From: Clostridiales bacterium
GTDB lineage: Bacteria > Bacillota > Clostridia > Lachnospirales > Lachnospiraceae
Reading direction: 5' to 3'
NCBI GenBank assembly: GCA_022778745.1
Contig: JALFSR010000061.1
Location: 1-60,248, forward strand
Length of the DNA stretch: 60,248 bases
Position numbers and translations under genes: made by a program. Below are positions 25,583 through 35,593 of this stretch, one piece after another (within the stretch, counting starts at the first letter, position 1; every line of letters starts with the position of its first letter). Below the pieces are notes generated by a model. The model searched no databases and had not been told where the DNA came from. It worked only from the letters and a program-made list of their open reading frames with translations.

Positions 25583-27991
25583 TTAGTTTACTGGAGCTGG
25601 TATGATCTGTGTTGAAGACTCTTTTACATCATCCCAATTTGACGGCTCTGGACCTCCACTAATAATAACACGAACTGTTTCACCACGATTGAATACAGCA
25701 CCTGGTCTTAATTCTTGATTTCCACGATAAATGCAAGCAACTAATCCACTCGGAACCGTATTATAAAACTGCATTTGAATTACCGCTCCGACACCCATCT
25801 GCTGTAATCGTTCTGCAATCTGCGGCTGATTCATAGAATAAAAATCATTTGTAAGTACCATATCAACAGCCGACGGTGCGGACGATGACTGTAGTGGAAC
25901 TGTAGAAGGAGTCGTCGATATATCTGGTGTCGCAGAAGGAGTCATTGCAGCTGGACCAGTGCTGACCTTTAAAGTGACGAGACTTCCCTTTCTTAATGTC
26001 GCACCTTCTGTTGGATCTTGATCAATGACATATCCTTTTTCTACCCATTGATCTTCTTTTTCTTCTATTTTTACTTTAAGCCCAAGTTCCTGCAAACGAC
26101 GCACCGCCTCTTCCTGATTCAGGAAAATTACTCTTGGCATAACTGTTTCTTCTGCTGTCGTATTTGCTCCCTTGCTGATTACAATATCAACTTCTGCGCC
26201 TTCTTCTATTCTAGTATTTGCTTTTGGATTTTGCTTGCATACTAATCCATTATCTACTGTATTGTCATATTCCTCTGTAATAACACCTAATTTCAATCCT
26301 GCTTTTTTCAGTTCCTGTTCTGCCTTTTCTTTTGTCTTTTCTCTTAAATCTGGAACAGTGACTTCATCCAACTCTTTTACAACATAAACTTTGAGTTTAT
26401 CTCCTGCTTTCAGCTTACCGCTGCTTGGACTTACTTCAATGACTGTGCCTGGCTCTTCATCAGGGTCTTCTTTATATTCATAATCAATATCCAGTTCGTA
26501 GTCTTTTAACTCTTGTTCAAGTTCTTTTCGTGTCATTCCAATCAGCTTATCTGTAATCTCATAAGCCTTATTTCCTAAACTCATCACAAGTTTTACGCGT
26601 GTATTTTTATTAACAACTGTGCCAGCTTTAAACTCTTGTCTACAAATTGTATCTTCTGGATAATCTTCGGAATATTCTCCTTTTTCCTGAATGAAATATT
26701 CCAAATTTTTTTCTTTTAAAAGTTTTTCTGCTTCTTCTTTTGTCTTTCCAAGTACATCCGGCATTGTTGTCTGCTTTTGATTCAGTGATTCTACCTGTAT
26801 CTCTGTCGATTTACCAGAAGAAATCATTGTTCGATTTCCAAACCATCCAGCCAATGTACCTACAATATAAACTAACAATATCAACAATATGACCGCAAAG
26901 GATACTCCCATCCAGAAAATAACTTTATCAAACAATGTCTGTTCAATTTCATTTTCATCATCTTCTTCTCGCTTTGCTGCATATTCGTATATATCTTCTG
27001 AAGCATCTTCAGTATACGTCTCTGCATCTTCTTCTGCATAAGAATTTCCATCTTGATCGGATAATTGTTGTTTTTGACCATTATAACGAATTTTATCTAC
27101 TTCACTATTTGTAATTGTAATTGTATCACCTTTGCATGACTCTGGAATACTTTCTACAAAATTGCTTTGTGGCATTGAAATTGCTTTTCGTAAATCTCCA
27201 ATTAATTCTGAACAAGTCAAATATCTTCGTTCTGGTTTTTTCTGAGTACATTTAAAAATAATCTGTTCCAATGCTACTGGTATACTTGGAGTATAGTAGC
27301 TTGGAGGAATCAAAGCATCGTTAATATGTGCTACTGCTACAGAAACGGTATTGTCTCCTTCAAATGGTACCCTTCCTGTTACCATTTCATACATCGTAAT
27401 ACCAAGTGAGTAAATATCGCTTCTCTCATCACAATATCCACCTCGTGCTTGTTCTGGGGAAATATAGTGGACAGACCCCATCGCAGTATACATATTTGTT
27501 GTCTCATCTGTAATTGCACGTGCAATGCCAAAGTCTGTTACTTTTACTTTTCCCTCTCGTGAAATCATAATATTTTGTGGTTTTACATCTCTATGTATAA
27601 TATGATTTGCATGAGCGGCAGCCAGTCCTTGCGCAACTTGGAGAGAAATTCCAATCGTCTCTTTTGTTGTCAGCTTTCCTTTTCTTGATATATAATCCTT
27701 TAATGTAATTCCATCTACAAATTCCATTACAATAAAATGGATTCCTCTGTCTTCTCCTACATCATATACTCCAACGATATTATTATGTGTCAGACAGGCA
27801 ACAGAACGTGCTTCCATCCGAAATTTTGTTACAAAAACTTTGTCTGCAGCAAATTCTGGTTTTAAAACTTTCAATGCTACAAAACGATTTAATTTATGAC
27901 ATTTGGCACGGTAAACTTCTGCCATTCCACCTGCGCCAAGCATTTCTACGATCTCATATCTATCTGCCAGAAACATTCCTATACGCAACAT
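25583..27991 (-). CDS. prkC: Ser/Thr protein kinase with PASTA repeats (PrkC/Stk)
   Basis: Membrane receptor kinase of 802 residues. The Hanks-type kinase domain (about 10-275) shows GAGGMAEVYRA, the ALKVL lysine, HRDVKPQN and DFGIA. An acidic juxtamembrane region follows, then one transmembrane segment (FWMGVSFAVILLILLVYIVG, about 360-380), four clear PASTA repeats outside, a Ser/Thr/Pro linker and a fifth PASTA-like unit at the end. It senses muropeptides or lipid II and controls growth and wall metabolism. ATG 27991 follows GGAG; the gap to the phosphatase gene is 12 nt, so the two are co-transcribed as a kinase/phosphatase pair. Confidence 0.95.
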   Translation of the reverse strand: MLRIGMFLADRYEIVEMLGAGGMAEVYRAKCHKLNRFVALKVLKPEFAADKVFVTKFRMEARSVACLTHNNIVGVYDVGEDRGIHFIVMEFVDGITLKDYISRKGKLTTKETIGISLQVAQGLAAAHANHIIHRDVKPQNIMISREGKVKVTDFGIARAITDETTNMYTAMGSVHYISPEQARGGYCDERSDIYSLGITMYEMVTGRVPFEGDNTVSVAVAHINDALIPPSYYTPSIPVALEQIIFKCTQKKPERRYLTCSELIGDLRKAISMPQSNFVESIPESCKGDTITITNSEVDKIRYNGQKQQLSDQDGNSYAEEDAETYTEDASEDIYEYAAKREEDDENEIEQTLFDKVIFWMGVSFAVILLILLVYIVGTLAGWFGNRTMISSGKSTEIQVESLNQKQTTMPDVLGKTKEEAEKLLKEKNLEYFIQEKGEYSEDYPEDTICRQEFKAGTVVNKNTRVKLVMSLGNKAYEITDKLIGMTRKELEQELKDYELDIDYEYKEDPDEEPGTVIEVSPSSGKLKAGDKLKVYVVKELDEVTVPDLREKTKEKAEQELKKAGLKLGVITEEYDNTVDNGLVCKQNPKANTRIEEGAEVDIVISKGANTTAEETVMPRVIFLNQEEAVRRLQELGLKVKIEEKEDQWVEKGYVIDQDPTEGATLRKGSLVTLKVSTGPAAMTPSATPDISTTPSTVPLQSSSAPSAVDMVLTNDFYSMNQPQIAERLQQMGVGAVIQMQFYNTVPSGLVACIYRGNQELRPGAVFNRGETVRVIISGGPEPSNWDDVKESSTQIIPAPVN

Positions 27992-28003
27992 ATTCGCCAC
28001 TCC

Positions 28004-28732
28004 TTAATCCAGATCCGCAAGAACAACTGCAATATTATCCTTGCCTCCATTTGTATTCGCCATCTCAATCAATTGGTGTACTCGTTGTTCAATCGAAATG
28101 GGTTGTTTCACAACTTCCCAGATCTCAGCGTCTTCTACCATATTTGTCAGACCATCCGAACAGAGCAGCAAATGTTCGTTTTCTTTTAACTCAACCTCAA
28201 AAAAATCAGGTTTTACTGCAAGTTCTGCACCAATTGCTTTTGTAATAATATTTTTCTTTAACTGATATTGTCTAGAACCTCGTTCCAACACTCCCTCTCG
28301 GACCATCTCTTCTACAAAAGAATGATCCCGAGAAACTTGACGAATCTCATCTTCTTTAATTAGATACGTCCTGCTGTCCCCAACATTAACTACATATAAT
28401 GTGTGATCTTCAATCGTAGCGAGCGTTAATGTCGTTCCCATTCCTCTTAATCGTTCTTGCTCGTATGACTTTCTTCTTAGGCGTCGATTCACTTCCTGAA
28501 TCGATTTATTTAATATCTGATAAATACTTTCTTCCTTTGACTCACGAATCAGCTGCACAAGTGTCTCTACTGTGTACCAGGAGGCATATTCTCCTGCATT
28601 ATGTCCTCCCATTCCGTCTGCTACGATGAATAAATTTAATAACTTTCCTACAGGCAAAATGGAATAAAATGTATAATCTTGATTAATTAGACGCTTCTTC
28701 CCCACATCTGTCTGCGCATACGCCTCCATCAC
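28004..28732 (-). CDS. prpC: PP2C-type Ser/Thr phosphatase
   Basis: 242-residue metal-dependent phosphatase, partner of PrkC. The PPM motifs are visible: TDVGKKRLINQDYT at the N-terminus, VADGMGGHNAGEYAS, GDSRTYL, CSDGLTN and GGKDNIAVV near the end. It reverses phosphorylation of PrkC and its targets. The ATG at 28732 (or the next codon) lies inside the 3' end of rlmN, an overlap of 50 nt. An AGGAA site in rlmN serves it. Confidence 0.94.
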   Translation of the reverse strand: MMEAYAQTDVGKKRLINQDYTFYSILPVGKLLNLFIVADGMGGHNAGEYASWYTVETLVQLIRESKEESIYQILNKSIQEVNRRLRRKSYEQERLRGMGTTLTLATIEDHTLYVVNVGDSRTYLIKEDEIRQVSRDHSFVEEMVREGVLERGSRQYQLKKNIITKAIGAELAVKPDFFEVELKENEHLLLCSDGLTNMVEDAEIWEVVKQPISIEQRVHQLIEMANTNGGKDNIAVVLADLD

Positions 28733-29783
28733 TATGTTCCTCCTTCAGCTGATCCATATACCTCTTACGAAGCTGGCCACAAGCTCCGTCAATATCTCGA
28801 CCCATTTCTCTTCTTATAGTAACATTTATTCGTTTTTTTTCAAGTAATTTTTTAAAATTATTTACATTTTTTGCATCAGTCTGTACGAAATTGCGTTCTT
28901 TAATTGGATTTACTGGTATTAAATTGATATGACAATTACGATTTCCGATTAATTCTGCCAGTTCATCTGCTTGTTGCTGTCCATCATTTACCCCTTTTAC
29001 AAGGCTGTACTCAAATGTCATTCTTCGTCCTGTCTGCTCAAAATAATAATCACATGCTTCTAATACTTCAGATAATAAATATCGATTAGCGATCGGCATA
29101 AGCGTTTTTCTTACGTCATTGTTTGATGCATGAAGTGATAATGCCAATGTAATCTGAAGTTTCTCATCAGCAAGTCGATGCATTTGCGGAACAAGACCAC
29201 AAGTGGATACTGTTACATTTCTCTGACTGATGCTAAGTCCATTAGCATCTGTAAGCAAGTGGATAAATTGAAGTAAATTATCATAATTGTCAAGTGGCTC
29301 CCCAGATCCCATCACAACAACATTTGATACACGTTCTTGTATATCTTTTTGTATTTGATAAATTTGATCAAGCATTTCTGATGGTCTTAAGTTTCTTGAC
29401 AATCCATCCAATGTCGAAGCACAAAATCGGCATCCCATACGGCATCCGACTTGTGACGAAATACAGACAGAATTTCCATGATTGTATTTCATTAATACGG
29501 ATTCAATCACATGTCCATCTGACAATCCAAATAAGTATTTTCTTGTTCCATCAATCGCTGAAATTTTGCAGTCTATTTTTTTTAGGCTGACAAGTTCAAA
29601 CTGCTCTCTCAACATTTTGCGTGTGTTTTTAGAAATATTTGTCATTTCTTCAAAATCTGTCACTAGTTTTTGATGCATCCAACCATATATTTGTGCTGCA
29701 CGAAACTTTTTTTCCCCCAACACAACAAGTTCTTCTGTCAACTGCTGCAATGACATTGATTTTATGTCCTTTTTTTGTTCCAT
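28683..29783 (-). CDS. rlmN: 23S rRNA (A2503-C2)/tRNA (A37) methyltransferase RlmN
   Basis: Radical-SAM methyltransferase of 366 residues. The [4Fe-4S] motif is C-x3-C-x2-C in GCRMGCRFCAS; VVMGSGEPLDNYDN and the C-terminal catalytic Cys in DIDGACGQL are also seen. It methylates A2503 of 23S rRNA at the peptidyl-transferase centre. The start codon abuts the rsmB stop (TAG-ATG), indicating translational coupling. The last 16 codons overlap prpC and form a hydrophilic tail after the catalytic Cys region. Confidence 0.95.
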   Translation of the reverse strand: MEQKKDIKSMSLQQLTEELVVLGEKKFRAAQIYGWMHQKLVTDFEEMTNISKNTRKMLREQFELVSLKKIDCKISAIDGTRKYLFGLSDGHVIESVLMKYNHGNSVCISSQVGCRMGCRFCASTLDGLSRNLRPSEMLDQIYQIQKDIQERVSNVVVMGSGEPLDNYDNLLQFIHLLTDANGLSISQRNVTVSTCGLVPQMHRLADEKLQITLALSLHASNNDVRKTLMPIANRYLLSEVLEACDYYFEQTGRRMTFEYSLVKGVNDGQQQADELAELIGNRNCHINLIPVNPIKERNFVQTDAKNVNNFKKLLEKKRINVTIRREMGRDIDGACGQLRKRYMDQLKEEHSDGGVCADRCGEEASN

Positions 29784-31121
29784 CTAAGCTTTCCCTACTT
29801 TCTTCATCTTCGCTATAAAAAATCCAGAACAATCATGCACCCCAGGCAGTAACTGAATCCATCCTTCTTTTGTTGTCTCACTATGCAAGTCCAAAGGCAG
29901 ACAGTCATCCAAACTTACAAGTTGATACGGATACTGTTCTAAAAACCAGCGTACATTTTCAATATTTTCTTTTAGATTAATTGTACAAGTGCTGTAAATC
30001 AATATTCCATCCTGCTTGACGTACTGCTGTACAACAGAAAGTATTTGCCTTTGCAGTTTAGCAAGCTGATCCATTTGAGCAGCTGTCATCTGATATTTAA
30101 TGTCTGCCTTATGTCCAATAATACCAAATCCTGAACATGGCAGATCAGCAATTACAATGTCCGCTTTATCAATCGAATTTTCATCAAGTATCCTTGCATC
30201 TGCCACTTGAAATGTTATATTTGTAAAACCGCATCGCATACTGTTTTCTTGTATTTTTTCTACTTTGTCAATGCTGACATCTCTGGCATCTACCATTCCT
30301 GTATTATTCATCTGATCGGCCAAATGAATCGTTTTTCCACCCGGAGCTGCACAGACATCAATACAATAGTCTCCCTCTTTTGGATTTGCTGCAAGTCCTG
30401 CCAGCATTGAACTAACATCTTGTACTTGTATCCATCCACTGCGAAATGCATCGAGATAGTCCAAACGATCAAAATTAGAAAGATACAATGCATTCGCTAC
30501 GTAAGGTGCCTGTGTCACACATACTCCATCTTGTTCCAATGATGCAATGATCATTTCCTTTGTCTGAATACTTGTGTTGCAACGTACTGAAATTGGTCTC
30601 TCTGTATAAAATCCTTTCAGCATCCGACTGAATACCTGTTCTGGAATATATGATTTCCAATAGTCAATCAGCCATTGCGGCATCGAATATTGAATTGATA
30701 AATCCGTATTTTTTATCTCTTCAAATACAGATTGATTCCGAATCATACTGCGGCATACCCCATTTACAAATCCTTTTAGACTGCCAAATCCTCGTTTTGC
30801 TGCCAACTTTACCGCTTCATTACAAGCCGCACGGTCTGGAACTTGTTCCATATATTGGATCTGATATGCAGTCATCCGCAAAATATTACGGATGACTGGC
30901 TTCATTTTCTTTGTACTCACTGAAGAAACCTGGTCAATCATTGCATCCAACTCTATTTTGCGTTCAATGCATCCTTGTGCTAATCGGGAAATAAATGCAC
31001 GTTCTTGTTTTGTCAAGTATCCATATTTATCTAATGCCTGTCTCATTACAATATGGCTAAACTGCTGTTTTTCCAGCACTTCTAATAAAATATCCAGCAC
31101 AACTTCTCTTCCGTTAGTCAT
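29784..31121 (-). CDS. rsmB: 16S rRNA (C967-C5)-methyltransferase RsmB
   Basis: 445 residues: an N-terminal NusB-like helical domain (about 1-140), then a Rossmann-fold m5C methyltransferase domain. SAM-binding CAAPGGKT, the PCSGFG cysteine and the catalytic Cys in YSTCTINLKEN are present. It modifies C967 of 16S rRNA. It overlaps the upstream protease gene by 8 nt and abuts rlmN, so the three are tightly coupled. Confidence 0.94.
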   Translation of the reverse strand: MTNGREVVLDILLEVLEKQQFSHIVMRQALDKYGYLTKQERAFISRLAQGCIERKIELDAMIDQVSSVSTKKMKPVIRNILRMTAYQIQYMEQVPDRAACNEAVKLAAKRGFGSLKGFVNGVCRSMIRNQSVFEEIKNTDLSIQYSMPQWLIDYWKSYIPEQVFSRMLKGFYTERPISVRCNTSIQTKEMIIASLEQDGVCVTQAPYVANALYLSNFDRLDYLDAFRSGWIQVQDVSSMLAGLAANPKEGDYCIDVCAAPGGKTIHLADQMNNTGMVDARDVSIDKVEKIQENSMRCGFTNITFQVADARILDENSIDKADIVIADLPCSGFGIIGHKADIKYQMTAAQMDQLAKLQRQILSVVQQYVKQDGILIYSTCTINLKENIENVRWFLEQYPYQLVSLDDCLPLDLHSETTKEGWIQLLPGVHDCSGFFIAKMKKVGKA

Positions 31122-31842
31122 CCCGTTTTCTTCCTCCTATTAGAATAAGCAAACGTAACAACTGTAAAATTGCTCCAATTGCTCCAGCAACATAAGTCAA
31201 TGCCGCTGCAGACAACACTTTTCTTGTCTTTCCAACTTCATCGCTTCCTAATATTCCATTATCTTGCAGCAAACGAAGTGCTCTGCTTGATGCATTAAAT
31301 TCCACTGGAAGTGTTACAAGCTGAAACAATACAGCCATAGAAAACAAAATTACTCCTGCATATAAAAACATCTGACTTATACTTCCATTCAAGAAAAATC
31401 CAATTAAAATTAATGGCCAGCTAATTGTCTGCCCAAAATTAGCAATTGGGACTAATGCAGAGCGCAAATTTAATGGTGCATATCCAACTTGATGCTGTAC
31501 GGCATGGCCACACTCATGTGCTGCTACACCGATTGCTGCTACTGATGTCGAACCATATACACTGTCCGATAAATTTAATACTTTAGAACGTGGATCGTAA
31601 TGATCGGTCAAGTTTCCTGCAACATGCCGCACTTGTACATCAAAAATGCCTTGTGAACGTAAAATTCGTTCTGCTGCCTGTGCACCTGTCATTCCACTCA
31701 TCGCACGAACGCTTGAATAACGTGAAAATGTGGTATTTACTTTCATTGATGCAATTCCAGAGATTACAGCACCAACAATAATAAAAATATAAGTCCAATC
31801 CCAATACATCATATAGGGAGAATACATATATGTGGTTATCAT
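31114..31842 (-). CDS. Membrane zinc metallopeptidase (YugP-like)
   Basis: 242-residue integral membrane protein of the YugP/Zn-peptidase-2 family. The zinc motif is HECGHAVQH (HExxH form), with the third ligand probably in the EFNASSRAL segment. There are an N-terminal transmembrane segment and two or three more after the motif (LILIGFFLNG, MFLYAGVILFSMAVLF). The ATG at 31842 has GGAGG upstream; the open frame extends to 31881. The substrate is unknown. Its place between fmt and rsmB is an addition to the Bacillus order. Confidence 0.85.
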   Translation of the reverse strand: MITTYMYSPYMMYWDWTYIFIIVGAVISGIASMKVNTTFSRYSSVRAMSGMTGAQAAERILRSQGIFDVQVRHVAGNLTDHYDPRSKVLNLSDSVYGSTSVAAIGVAAHECGHAVQHQVGYAPLNLRSALVPIANFGQTISWPLILIGFFLNGSISQMFLYAGVILFSMAVLFQLVTLPVEFNASSRALRLLQDNGILGSDEVGKTRKVLSAAALTYVAGAIGAILQLLRLLILIGGRKRDD

Positions 31843-31899
31843 AACAGCCTCCATTCCGTCAATTATCGCAAAGTTAAACAATGTTAATCCGCCTCATTA

Positions 31900-32832
31900 T
31901 CAATTAAAAATCGTTCCTTCCGCAATGTCATATCCTCTTAAAAATGCATCAATATCCATTCGCTTCTTTCCTTGCAGCTGTACTTCTTTTAAGGAAAGAC
32001 ATTCATCTCCTGTCTGTACAATCAACGCATTTTTTTGCCTTTTTACTACTTGTCCGCTCACCGCACCTTCTGCATTCTGTGCAACCACATCGGCAGACCA
32101 TATTTTTAATGTCTTTTGATTCCACTCTGTATAGGCACTTGGCCAAGAATTTAATCCGCGGATTAAGCGTTCAATTTGTACTGCCGGTTGACTCCAATCA
32201 ATATTGCCAAGTGATTTTGTAAGCATCTTTGCATAACAACTCTTTGAATCATCCTGCTTGATACGCACTGCCGTGCCGTTTTCCAATTCTTTTAATGTCT
32301 CTAAAATAAGAGGTCCGCCGAGCACTGCAAGCTTATCATGAAGACTTTCTCCTGTTTCCTTCTCATCAATCGGTATGACTGTCTTTTTGATCATATCTCC
32401 AGTATCTAATTTTGTATCCATAAACATTGTTGTAATGCCTGTTTCTTTCTCTCCATCAATAATTACCCACTGGATTGGAGCCGCTCCACGGTATTTTGGA
32501 AGAAGGGAGGCATGGACATTAATACAACCGTACTTCGGAAGATCTAACACTGCTTTTGGAAGAATCTGTCCAAAAGCCACAACAATAATTGCGTCTGGCT
32601 TCCATTGTTCCATCTGCTTAATAAATTCTGGGTCTCTAACTTTTGCAGGCTGATATACTGGAATATCATATTCCAACGCTTTCTCCTTCACTGGAGGAAA
32701 CTGCATCGCCTTTCCTCGTCCCTTTGGTTTGTCTGGCTGCGTAATTACTGCAATTACTTCGTGTTCACTCTGAATCAATGTATCTAATGTAGGGACGGCA
32801 AAGTCCGGTGTTCCCATATAAATAATACGCAT
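31900..32832 (-). CDS. fmt: Methionyl-tRNA formyltransferase
   Basis: Formylates initiator Met-tRNA using 10-formyl-tetrahydrofolate. 310 residues: a formyltransferase domain with MGTPDFAVPTLD, the catalytic INVHASLLPKYRGAAPI (Asn, His) and the Asp in DTGDMI, then an OB-like C-terminal domain. It lies 27-30 nt downstream of def, whose product removes the formyl group later. The supply of formyl-tetrahydrofolate comes from fhs in the same cluster. Confidence 0.96.
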   Translation of the reverse strand: MRIIYMGTPDFAVPTLDTLIQSEHEVIAVITQPDKPKGRGKAMQFPPVKEKALEYDIPVYQPAKVRDPEFIKQMEQWKPDAIIVVAFGQILPKAVLDLPKYGCINVHASLLPKYRGAAPIQWVIIDGEKETGITTMFMDTKLDTGDMIKKTVIPIDEKETGESLHDKLAVLGGPLILETLKELENGTAVRIKQDDSKSCYAKMLTKSLGNIDWSQPAVQIERLIRGLNSWPSAYTEWNQKTLKIWSADVVAQNAEGAVSGQVVKRQKNALIVQTGDECLSLKEVQLQGKKRMDIDAFLRGYDIAEGTIFN

Positions 32833-32859
32833 CTCTAACCGCCTTCTTTCTCTATTTAT

Positions 32860-33366
32860 TTATTCATTTTCATTTATTGCTTCTTCTTCCATCTGGTGTT
32901 CTAATTCCTCATTGTCAATCAATTCTCCTTCTACTTTATCGACATAAATCACGCCATCAAGATGATCGCACTCATGACAGATTGCTCGTGCAAGCAGTTC
33001 TTCTCCCTCTAAAATGAATTCTTTTCCATCAAGCCCCATCGCACGTACTTTTGCATAATTTGGTCGTGTTACAATGCCGCTTTTTCCTGGAACGCTTAAG
33101 CAGCCTTCATATCCTGTCTGTTCTCCTCTTGTCTCTAAGATTTCTGGATTAATCAGTACATATGGATGCTCTCCATCTACATCAATCACAACCATTCGCT
33201 TTAAAATTCCAACTTGAGGAGCGGCAAGACCAACACCATTTGCCTCATACATTGTGTCTAACATATCTCCTGCAAGAAGTCGAATTCTTGGTGTAATCAT
33301 CTTGATTTCCTTACAATTTTTTCTCAGGCAGTCATCGCCCATCGTTCTTAATTTTCTAATTCCCAT
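32860..33366 (-). CDS. def: Peptide deformylase
   Basis: Metal-dependent hydrolase that removes the N-formyl group from new proteins. The three motifs are [18 protein letters not shown] and HECDHLDG. The start ATG 33366 follows TTGGAGG by 5 nt, giving 168 residues; an upstream in-frame ATG at 33378 is less likely. It has a Glu-rich C-terminal tail ([15 protein letters not shown]). It lies 17 nt after priA. Confidence 0.96.
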   Translation of the reverse strand: MGIRKLRTMGDDCLRKNCKEIKMITPRIRLLAGDMLDTMYEANGVGLAAPQVGILKRMVVIDVDGEHPYVLINPEILETRGEQTGYEGCLSVPGKSGIVTRPNYAKVRAMGLDGKEFILEGEELLARAICHECDHLDGVIYVDKVEGELIDNEELEHQMEEEAINENE

Positions 33367-33383
33367 AATATCCTCCAATTTAT

Positions 33384-35588
33384 TTAGTAAAAATCAAATT
33401 GTATTCTCAGTTTACTGTTTGGTACAGTTTTATGATAATACTGCTCAATCCTATCTTTTGCTTGTATGAGCAAAATCTCATTTGTTGATTTTAGATACAA
33501 CACTTTTCGATATCTATCTTTTATTTTTCCAACAGATGCATTTGCAGGACCAATTATCTTTATTGTATCATTATATTCGTTTTGAATCAATGCCGCATAA
33601 CAATGAATTGCATTTTCTGCTTCGTTTTCTTCATCAGAAGTGACAAGAAGCTCTGCCATATAGCCTTTTGGCGGATAATGCAGCATCGTCCGATATAATA
33701 TCTCCTGGTCATAAAACCATTCATAATTTTGATCTTTTGCAGCTAAAATACTGTAATTATCCGGACTATATGTCTGAATGACTACATGACCTTTTTTTTC
33801 CCCTCTGCCTGCTCTTCCTGCTGCTTGGGTCAATAATTGAAATGTGCGTTCTGCACTTCGATAATCACCTGCATAAAGAGACATATCGGCTGCGAGTATA
33901 CCAACTAATGTCACATTTGGAAAATCATGGCCTTTTACGATCATCTGTGTTCCAATTAAAATATCGGCTTCTCCTGCAGCAAACTGCTCTAAAATTTCTT
34001 GATGTCCATTTTTCTTCGATGTCGTATCCAAATCCATCCGGAGTAATCGTGCCTTTGGAAATTGCTGTGCTGTCAGTGCCTCCACTTTTTGCGTTCCAAG
34101 ACCAAACCCAGCAATATACGCAGAACCGCACGATGGACATTTGGCAGGTATCGGAATAGAATAACCACAGTAATGACAGACGAGCCATCCGTTTTTATGT
34201 GCTGTTAATGATACATCACAATGCGGACATCCAATTGGCTTTCCACAAGAACGGCACGAAATAAATCCCGAATATCCCCTTCGATTTAAAAATAATAATA
34301 TTTGTTCCTTTTTTTCTAGACATTGTTCCATTCGTTGGGTTAATTCTCTGCTGAAAATCGAGCGATTTCCTAATTTTAATTCTTCCCTTAAATCGACAAT
34401 TGATACATCTGCTAAGCGACTTTGATTCACGGCACGTTTATTTAGCTGATAAAGCCGATATACGCCTTGCTGTGCCCGATAATATGCTTCTATGGATGGC
34501 GTAGCAGAACCCATCACGACAATTCCATCACAAAGTCTTGCCCGTTCAATTGCTGTTTCTCTCGCATGATATTTCGGAGAATATTCACTTTTATATGCTG
34601 CTTCATGTTCTTCATCTATAATAATAAGTCCAAGCTTTTGAAAAGGTGTAAACAATGCAGAACGAGGTCCAATCATCACATTGACTTCTCCCTTTCTTGC
34701 GCGTTCCATTTGATCAAACTTTTCTCCTGCTGAAAGGCGGGAATTCATAATAGAAATCTGATTGCCAAATCTTTGATAGAACCTCATAACCATCTGGTAA
34801 GTAAGAGCTATCTCTGGAATAAGTACAATTGTCTGACGATTTTTTTTTAAGACATGTTCAATAATTCCCATATATACTTCCGTTTTTCCACTTCCCGTAA
34901 TTCCGTAAATATAGGAAGGAATTCGATTTCCGCTGTCAAATGCATTACAAATCGAGTGAACGATTTGTTCCTGCTGATCATTGAGCTGAATTGTATTATG
35001 ATTCAAAGTCATTGAATGAACAGGATTGCGATATGCAGTCTCTGTCACAATTGATAAAATTCCCTTTGCCTCTAATGGTTTTGCCACAACTCCTGTTACT
35101 TGAAGACGCTGTAATGCCAAATCAGTTGGAATTACTTTTGTCTCTAACAATGCCTCCAAAAGTCGGATTCTTGCTTTCCATTTTTTTCGTTTTGCTTCTT
35201 CTAATGCAGCTTGTGCTGCTTGTTCTTCTTTTAATATATAATATTTCTTTTCTATCTGCTTTACAGTACGCTGTACGGGCAGTACAGTTTTTAATGCCTG
35301 AATCATCGTAGCACCATAGCGATGCTTCATCCATGCAGCTAACTGAATCAGCTGTGTTTCCACAGTCATGGAAGACGGAAATACTTCTAAAATTTCTTTT
35401 ATTTTATTCGGGTCCCACTGTGCCTCATCCGTACATTCGATTACATAACCTCGAATTTTTCGATTTCTCCTCCCAAATGGCACTAAAACCTGATTCCCTG
35501 CCTCCACATGCATGGAAGCGGGAATCAGGTATTGAAATACTCGGTCTAATTGTTCATGTGTAATATCCACAATCACATTTGCGTACAA
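33384..35588 (-). CDS. priA: Primosomal replication helicase PriA
   Basis: 3'-to-5' helicase of 734 residues that restarts stalled forks. An N-terminal DNA-binding domain is followed by Walker A in [12 protein letters not shown], the DEEH box ([11 protein letters not shown]), a zinc-binding insert with [15 protein letters not shown] and [19 protein letters not shown], and helicase motif VI (QAAGRAGRG). The start codon is TTG at 35588, supported by GGAG nine bases upstream and the conserved start YANVIVDI. It begins 5 nt after the murF stop. Confidence 0.95.
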   Translation of the reverse strand: MYANVIVDITHEQLDRVFQYLIPASMHVEAGNQVLVPFGRRNRKIRGYVIECTDEAQWDPNKIKEILEVFPSSMTVETQLIQLAAWMKHRYGATMIQALKTVLPVQRTVKQIEKKYYILKEEQAAQAALEEAKRKKWKARIRLLEALLETKVIPTDLALQRLQVTGVVAKPLEAKGILSIVTETAYRNPVHSMTLNHNTIQLNDQQEQIVHSICNAFDSGNRIPSYIYGITGSGKTEVYMGIIEHVLKKNRQTIVLIPEIALTYQMVMRFYQRFGNQISIMNSRLSAGEKFDQMERARKGEVNVMIGPRSALFTPFQKLGLIIIDEEHEAAYKSEYSPKYHARETAIERARLCDGIVVMGSATPSIEAYYRAQQGVYRLYQLNKRAVNQSRLADVSIVDLREELKLGNRSIFSRELTQRMEQCLEKKEQILLFLNRRGYSGFISCRSCGKPIGCPHCDVSLTAHKNGWLVCHYCGYSIPIPAKCPSCGSAYIAGFGLGTQKVEALTAQQFPKARLLRMDLDTTSKKNGHQEILEQFAAGEADILIGTQMIVKGHDFPNVTLVGILAADMSLYAGDYRSAERTFQLLTQAAGRAGRGEKKGHVVIQTYSPDNYSILAAKDQNYEWFYDQEILYRTMLHYPPKGYMAELLVTSDEENEAENAIHCYAALIQNEYNDTIKIIGPANASVGKIKDRYRKVLYLKSTNEILLIQAKDRIEQYYHKTVPNSKLRIQFDFY

Positions 35589-35593
35589 TATTA

